A stretch of DNA of 35,086 nucleotides from JAURVT01 sp049059935 (lineage in GTDB: Bacteria; Actinomycetota; Actinomycetes; Propionibacteriales; Nocardioidaceae): positions 1-35,086 of the forward strand of contig NZ_JBMGQR010000045.1 in assembly GCF_049059935.1 (NCBI RefSeq), read 5' to 3'. Position numbers and translations under genes: made by a program. Shown here one piece after another: positions 30,970-35,086 of this stretch. The notes beneath the pieces are model-generated. The model ran no database searches. It had not been told where the DNA came from and was given only the letters and a program-made list of their open reading frames with translations. Numbering within the stretch: position 1 is the first letter of the stretch; each line of letters starts with the position of its first letter.

Positions 30970-32295
30970 ATGGATAGCGGCGACACCGCATGGATCCTGG
31001 CCAGCACCGCGCTGGTCCTGCTCATGACACCAGGCCTGGCGTTCTTCTACGGCGGCATGGTGCGCGCCAAGAGCGTGCTCAACATGATGATGATGAGCTT
31101 CATCGCGCTGGCCATCGTGCCGGTGCTGTGGGTGCTCTACGGCTACAGCCTCGCCTTCGACGACGACGCCTTCGGCGGCCTGGTCGGCGGCCTGGGCAAG
31201 GTCGGCCTGCAGGGCGTCACGCAGGAGAGCCTCTCGGGCACGCTGCCTGAGTACGTCTTCGTCGGCTTCCAGATGATGTTCGCGATCATCACGGTCGCGC
31301 TGATCAGCGGCGCGATCGCCGACCGGGCCAAGTTCACCGCCTGGGCGCTGTTCGTGGTCGTCTGGGTCAGCGTCGTCTACTTCCCGGTCGCCCACTGGGT
31401 CTTCGCCTTCGACGGCGACACCACCACGGGTGGCTGGATCGCCAACAAGCTGCAGGCGTTCGACTTCGCCGGTGGTACCGCGGTGCACATCAACGCCGGC
31501 ATCGCCGGTCTCGCCCTGGCGCTCGTCCTCGGCAAGCGCGTCGGCTTCAAGCGCGACCCGATGCGCCCGCACAACCTGCCGTTCGTCCTCCTCGGCGCCG
31601 GTCTGCTGTGGTTCGGCTGGTTCGGCTTCAACGCCGGCTCGGCCGTCGCCGCCAACGGCCTCGCCGGCCTGGCGCTCGTCAACACCGCCGCCGCCACCGC
31701 CGCCGCGATCATCGGCTGGCTCGTCGTCGAGGTCGTCCGCGACAAGCACCCGACCTCGCTCGGCGGCGCCTCGGGTGCCATCGCCGGCCTGGTCGCCATC
31801 ACGCCCGCCTGCGGCGTGCTGTCGCCCGTGGGCTCGCTGGCCCTCGGCCTCATCGCCGGCGTGCTCTGCGCCCTGGCGGTCGGCCTGAAGTACAAGTTCG
31901 GCTACGACGACTCGCTCGACGTCGTCGGCGTGCACCTCGTCGGCGGTCTCGTCGGCTCGCTGCTCATCGGCCTGTTCGCCACGCGTGCCAACTCCGGCGA
32001 CGTGCCCGGCCTGTTCTACGGCGGCGGCCTGGACCTCCTCGGCAAGCAGGCCGTGGCCTCCTTCGCCGTCCTGGCCTACTCCTTCGTCCTCACCTACGTC
32101 ATCGGCAAGCTGATCGACGTGACGATCGGGTTCCGGATCAGCGAGGAGGACGAGGTCAGCGGCATCGACCTCGTCGAGCACCTGGAGTCGGGCTACGACT
32201 TCACCGGCAACACCGGTGGCGCCCGCGCCCGTACCATCACCGGCGACCCCGCCACGTCGCACAAGGCCTCGCGCCCCGAAGGAGCCGACGCATGA
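30970..32295 (+). CDS. amtB: Ammonium transporter
   Basis: This 441-residue Amt protein with about eleven helices conducts ammonium into the cell as a trimer. Features are DTAWILASTALVLLMTPGLA with FFYGGMVRAKSVLNMMM, the pore His in GGTAVHINAGIAGLALAL (about residue 173), NLPFVLLGAGLLWFGWFGFN, the second pore His in VVGVHLVGGLVGSLLIGLFA and a cytoplasmic tail that contacts GlnK. The ATG at 30970 has AGGGAG 9 nt upstream. It heads the operon with glnK (ATGA overlap) and glnD, behind a GlnR-type box. Confidence 0.96.
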   Translation: MDSGDTAWILASTALVLLMTPGLAFFYGGMVRAKSVLNMMMMSFIALAIVPVLWVLYGYSLAFDDDAFGGLVGGLGKVGLQGVTQESLSGTLPEYVFVGFQMMFAIITVALISGAIADRAKFTAWALFVVVWVSVVYFPVAHWVFAFDGDTTTGGWIANKLQAFDFAGGTAVHINAGIAGLALALVLGKRVGFKRDPMRPHNLPFVLLGAGLLWFGWFGFNAGSAVAANGLAGLALVNTAAATAAAIIGWLVVEVVRDKHPTSLGGASGAIAGLVAITPACGVLSPVGSLALGLIAGVLCALAVGLKYKFGYDDSLDVVGVHLVGGLVGSLLIGLFATRANSGDVPGLFYGGGLDLLGKQAVASFAVLAYSFVLTYVIGKLIDVTIGFRISEEDEVSGIDLVEHLESGYDFTGNTGGARARTITGDPATSHKASRPEGADA

Positions 32296-32630
32296 AGCTG
32301 ATCACCGCAGTCATCAAGCCCCACAAGTGGGAAGAGGTCCGCGAGGCCCTCGAGACCTTCGGCATCACCGGCATGACGGTGACCGAGGCCAGCGGCTACG
32401 GCCGCCAGAAGGGCCACACCGAGGTCTACCGCGGCGCCGAGTACGACGTCGCCCTGGTGCCCAAGATCCGGCTCGAGGTCGTCGTGGACGACGGTGACGC
32501 CGCCGACGTGGTCGGCGTGGTCACCAAGGCCGCGCAGACCGGCAAGATCGGCGACGGCAAGGTGTGGGTCGTCCCCGTGGACTCGGTGGTGCGGGTCCGC
32601 ACCGGCGAGACCGACGAGGCGGCGCTCTAG
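32292..32630 (+). CDS. glnK: PII nitrogen-signalling protein GlnK
   Basis: This 112-residue PII protein senses 2-oxoglutarate, ATP and ADP and blocks AmtB when nitrogen is sufficient. It begins MKLITAVIKPHKWEEVREAL. The T-loop contains the modification Tyr51 in VYRGAEYDVALVPK. The B-loop/C-terminal signature is KAAQTGKIGDGKVWVVPV with RVRTGE. In actinobacteria Tyr51 is adenylylated (not uridylylated) by the downstream GlnD. ATG overlaps the amtB stop (ATGA), the usual amtB-glnK coupling. Confidence 0.97.
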   Translation: MKLITAVIKPHKWEEVREALETFGITGMTVTEASGYGRQKGHTEVYRGAEYDVALVPKIRLEVVVDDGDAADVVGVVTKAAQTGKIGDGKVWVVPVDSVVRVRTGETDEAAL

Positions 32631-32633
32631 CCC

Positions 32634-32639
32634 TACTGT
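32634..32639 (+). promoter_or_regulatory. Putative leaderless -10 of glnD
   Basis: TACTGT lies 7 nt before the GTG at 32647, four bases after the glnK stop, with no ribosome-binding site between. An internal promoter could let glnD be made independently of the GlnR-controlled operon. Confidence 0.45.
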
Positions 32640-32646
32640 TCGGGCT

Positions 32647-34941
32647 GTGCCCGACCGCGTAGTGCCAGACCACCCAGTGCAGACACCCGAGGAGCTGGCG
32701 GAGCGCCGCCGCGACCGTGCCACGGAAGCGGACGAGCGTCTCCGCCGGCTCTTCGCCGTTGCGGCCCCCGGGCACGCCGAGCAGGGGTCGGGCAGCGGGC
32801 TCGCGCTCGTCGCCGTCGGCGGCTACGGGCGCGCCGAGCTGTCGCCGGCCAGCGACCTCGACGTCGTCCTCGTCCACGACGGACGGCTGGCGCCCGAGCG
32901 GGTCGGCGAGATCGCCGAGGCGATCTGGTACCCGCTGTGGGACGACGGCGTCGTGCTCGACCACGCCGTCCGCAGCTCCGAGGAGATGCTGGCCGCCGCC
33001 GAGGACGACCACCGCGCCGCCACCGGCATGCTCGACGCCCGAGCCGTCGCGGGGGACACCTCGCTCGTGCTCGCGCTGCGGTCGGGCGTGCTCGCGCAGT
33101 GGCGCCGCACGGCCCGCCGCCGGCTGCCCGAGCTGCGCCAGGCCAGCCGCGACCGCGTCGAGCGGGCGGGCTGGCTCGCGCACGCCGCCGTCCCCGACCT
33201 CAAGGAGTCCGGGGGAGGGCTGCGCGACGGCGTCGTGATGCGCGCGCTCGTCGCCACCTGGCTCGTCGACATCCGGCACGGCGAGGTGGAGGCGATGCGC
33301 GCCAGCCTGCTCGACGTCCGCGACGCCCTTCACCAGGCGTCGGGCCGCCGGTCCGACCGGTTCAGCCCCGACCTCGTGCCCGAGGTCGCGCGGCTGCTGG
33401 GGCGCGACCCCGACGAGCTCGACCTCCACGTCCGCGACCTCGGCCGCCGCACGGCGCACCTGGCCGGGCTCGCGTGGCGCCAGGTCGACCAGGTGGTCTC
33501 TGAGGGCGGACGCGCCCGCCGGCCGATCAGGCTCGAGGTCGTCACCGCCGGGGTGGCCCGGCTGGGCGACGAGATCGTGCTCGCGCGGGGCGCCGACCCC
33601 GCCCACGACGCCGGGCTCGCCGTCCGCGCCGCCGCCGCGGCCGCCGAGGCCCGGATCCCGCTCTCGTCGTCGTCGGCCGACCGGCTCGGACGCACCGGCG
33701 CGTCCGCCCCCGAGCCCTGGGCGCCGGAGATGCGCCGCCACCTGGTCGACCTGCTCGGCTCCGGCCCCGGGCTCGTGCGGGTCTGGGAGGAGCTCGACAT
33801 CGCCGGCGTCGTGGAGCGGTGGCTCCCCGAGTGGGACTCGATCCGGCTGCGCGGCTCGTCCTCGCCCGTCCACCGCTTCACCATCGACCGGCACAGCCTC
33901 GAGACGTGCGTCAACGCCACCGCCCTGCTGCGCACCGTGGCCCGTCCGGACCTGCTGCTCGTCGCCGCCCTCGTGCACGACATCGGCAAGGGCCGCCCGG
34001 GCGACCACAGCGAGGTCGGCGAGCCGCTGGCGCGCGAGATCGCGCTGCGCTGGGGCTTCGACGCCACCGACGCCGACCGCGTCGCCCACCTGGTGCGCTG
34101 GCACCTGCTGCTCCCCAACGTCGCCACCCGTCGCGACATCGAGGACCCCGGCACATCGGCGGGCGTCGCCGAGGTGGTCGGCGACGTCGAGACGCTGGGC
34201 CTGCTCGCGGCGCTGTCGGAGTCGGACGCTCGCGCCACCAGCGCGGCGGCGTGGTCGACGTGGCGCGCGGGCCTGGTCAAGGGTCTGGTGGCCAAGGTGC
34301 GCTCGGTGCTCGAGACGGGGGCGCCGATCGACGACCCCGCCGCCTACGACGGCTGGTCCGAGGAGCTGCCGGTGCCCGCCGGCGACCTCGAGGGCGACGG
34401 CATCGCGATCAGCACCGAGCCCCACCGCGACGGCTCGCTCGTCCGGATCGCCGCCCGCGACCGCGGTGGCCTGATGGCCGACCTCGCCGCAGGTCTCGCG
34501 CTGGCGGGCATGCCGGTGCTGTCGGCGCGCGTGTGGTCGCAGGACGGAGTGGCGCGCACCACGTGGGAGACGCCCACCGAGGACGTCGACGTCGCCCGCC
34601 TCAAGCTGCGCATCCGCCGGGTCCTGGACGGCACGGTCGACCTCGACCAGCGGCTCGGCGTCCGCGCCGAGGAGGACACCGCGGCGCCGGTCGTCACGCT
34701 CCTCGAGACGTCGTCACGGACGGCCACCGTCCTCGAGGTCCGCACCCGCGACCGTCGCGGCCTGGTGTGGACGGTGTGTCGCGCCATCGCCCAGCGCCAC
34801 GCCGAGATCCGGTCGGCGCACCTGTCGACGTTCGGCCCCGAGGCCCGCGACGTCTTCTACGTCGTCGACTCCGAGGGCGGGGCCCTGCTGCCCGGCGTCG
34901 CCGAGGAGCTCCGCAGACATCTCCTCGACGCCCTCGCCTGA
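32647..34941 (+). CDS. glnD: PII nucleotidyltransferase/adenylyl-removing enzyme GlnD
   Basis: This is a 764-residue bifunctional enzyme. The nucleotidyltransferase domain has VGGYGRAELSPASDLDVVLV near residues 57-76 (GGxGRxxLxPxSDxD). A helical GlnE-like region contains PDLKESGGGLRDGVV. The HD domain has LVHDIGKGRPGDHS near 441, with the preceding RHSLETC His. Two C-terminal ACT domains (about 600-670 and 695-760) sense glutamine. It modifies GlnK Tyr51 (adenylylation in actinobacteria) and reverses it. The GTG at 32647 is 16 bp after glnK; another in-frame GTG at 32662 is possible. Length is slightly below the proteobacterial enzyme, as usual in actinobacteria. Confidence 0.95.
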   Translation: MPDRVVPDHPVQTPEELAERRRDRATEADERLRRLFAVAAPGHAEQGSGSGLALVAVGGYGRAELSPASDLDVVLVHDGRLAPERVGEIAEAIWYPLWDDGVVLDHAVRSSEEMLAAAEDDHRAATGMLDARAVAGDTSLVLALRSGVLAQWRRTARRRLPELRQASRDRVERAGWLAHAAVPDLKESGGGLRDGVVMRALVATWLVDIRHGEVEAMRASLLDVRDALHQASGRRSDRFSPDLVPEVARLLGRDPDELDLHVRDLGRRTAHLAGLAWRQVDQVVSEGGRARRPIRLEVVTAGVARLGDEIVLARGADPAHDAGLAVRAAAAAAEARIPLSSSSADRLGRTGASAPEPWAPEMRRHLVDLLGSGPGLVRVWEELDIAGVVERWLPEWDSIRLRGSSSPVHRFTIDRHSLETCVNATALLRTVARPDLLLVAALVHDIGKGRPGDHSEVGEPLAREIALRWGFDATDADRVAHLVRWHLLLPNVATRRDIEDPGTSAGVAEVVGDVETLGLLAALSESDARATSAAAWSTWRAGLVKGLVAKVRSVLETGAPIDDPAAYDGWSEELPVPAGDLEGDGIAISTEPHRDGSLVRIAARDRGGLMADLAAGLALAGMPVLSARVWSQDGVARTTWETPTEDVDVARLKLRIRRVLDGTVDLDQRLGVRAEEDTAAPVVTLLETSSRTATVLEVRTRDRRGLVWTVCRAIAQRHAEIRSAHLSTFGPEARDVFYVVDSEGGALLPGVAEELRRHLLDALA

Positions 34942-34960
34942 CCGTCCCCCGGAGTTGTCG

Positions 34961-34992
34961 GTGCCTCAGCGGCCCATAGGCCCCTGAGGCAC
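34961..34992. terminator. Hairpin at the convergent glnD junction
   Basis: GTGCCTCAGCGGCC (34961-34974) and GGCCCCTGAGGCAC (34979-34992) pair at 13 of 14 positions around a CATA loop. It begins 20 nt after the glnD stop and also contains the stop codon of the leftward gene (TGA, 34968-34966). It could terminate transcription in both directions. Confidence 0.75.
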
Positions 34993-35086
34993 GACTGCGC
35001 TCCCCCGGCGGTACGTCTCGTCCGCGGTGTCGTCGGTGAGGCCCTCGATGGGGGAGAGCGTAGCGGTCGTGGCGCCGGTCTCCGAG
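34966..35086 (-). CDS. Unidentified protein, C-terminal 39 residues (partial)
   Basis: A leftward reading frame enters from the window edge and stops at TGA in the glnD-side hairpin. It contains TLSPIEGLTDDTADETYRRG and then SAVVPQGPMGR. Nearly every codon ends in G or C, and the residue mix is protein-like, unlike the Arg-rich readings of the other two minus frames, so I believe it is coding. The polar tail gives no family. The stop codon and last residues are encoded by one arm of the hairpin. It is convergent with glnD, 24 bp away. Confidence 0.6.
   Translation of the reverse strand, partial: SETGATTATLSPIEGLTDDTADETYRRGSAVVPQGPMGR

Overview
The window is high-GC, gene-dense DNA with a strong G/C preference at third codon positions. 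It shows many ATGA/GTGA start-stop overlaps, frequent GTG starts, and several starts placed 6-7 nt behind a TAnnnT-like hexamer, which is the leaderless-transcript pattern. Together with an actinobacterial-type SMC N-terminus, a DasR-like GntR regulator, a GlnR-type box ahead of amtB-glnK-glnD, and separate cydD and cydC genes, this points to an actinomycete chromosome. Nocardioidaceae (for example an Aeromicrobium-like genus) is my best guess from gene content, not a demonstrated assignment. I see no transposase, integrase, phage gene, CRISPR array, rRNA or tRNA.

Left part (1-5103): the end of a sensor histidine kinase overlaps a NarL/DesR-type response regulator. A small membrane protein and a short YidC/Oxa1-family insertase follow, then the tRNA dihydrouridine synthase dusB. 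dusB converges on, and overlaps, a two-gene pair of PH-domain (YdbS/YdbT-like) membrane proteins.

Amino-sugar region (5114-10226): a GntR/DasR-like regulator and a PTS EIIC permease are read leftward. nagA, a GlmS-like SIS protein (likely the deaminase), EIIB and EIIA are read rightward. The two units share a promoter region carrying a dre-like operator. Together they can import and phosphorylate an amino sugar such as N-acetylglucosamine, deacetylate it and deaminate it to fructose-6-phosphate.

Polyol/sugar region (10216-17326): a leftward operon encodes a lipoprotein binding protein, two CUT1-type permeases, a zinc-dependent dehydrogenase and a DeoR regulator. A second DeoR regulator plus a second zinc dehydrogenase diverge from it. 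Four copies of a GCCCGTT-containing motif lie in the shared promoter region. No ATPase and no sugar kinase are encoded here.

Chromosome, respiration and nitrogen region (17498-34941): a small coiled-coil protein, smc, a thioesterase and a small membrane protein are read rightward. A leftward BlaI/M56-peptidase pair is divergent from cydABDC (cytochrome bd oxidase and its CydDC exporter), with palindromic operators between them, one of which fills the cydA -35/-10 spacer. Between cydC and ftsY lies a very regular array of seven 20-bp imperfect repeats at 22-bp spacing, three in one orientation and four in the other. The array also supplies the last codons of cydC. ftsY is followed by amtB-glnK-glnD behind a GlnR-type box. 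The window ends in the C-terminus of an unidentified leftward gene, convergent with glnD, with a strong hairpin at the junction.
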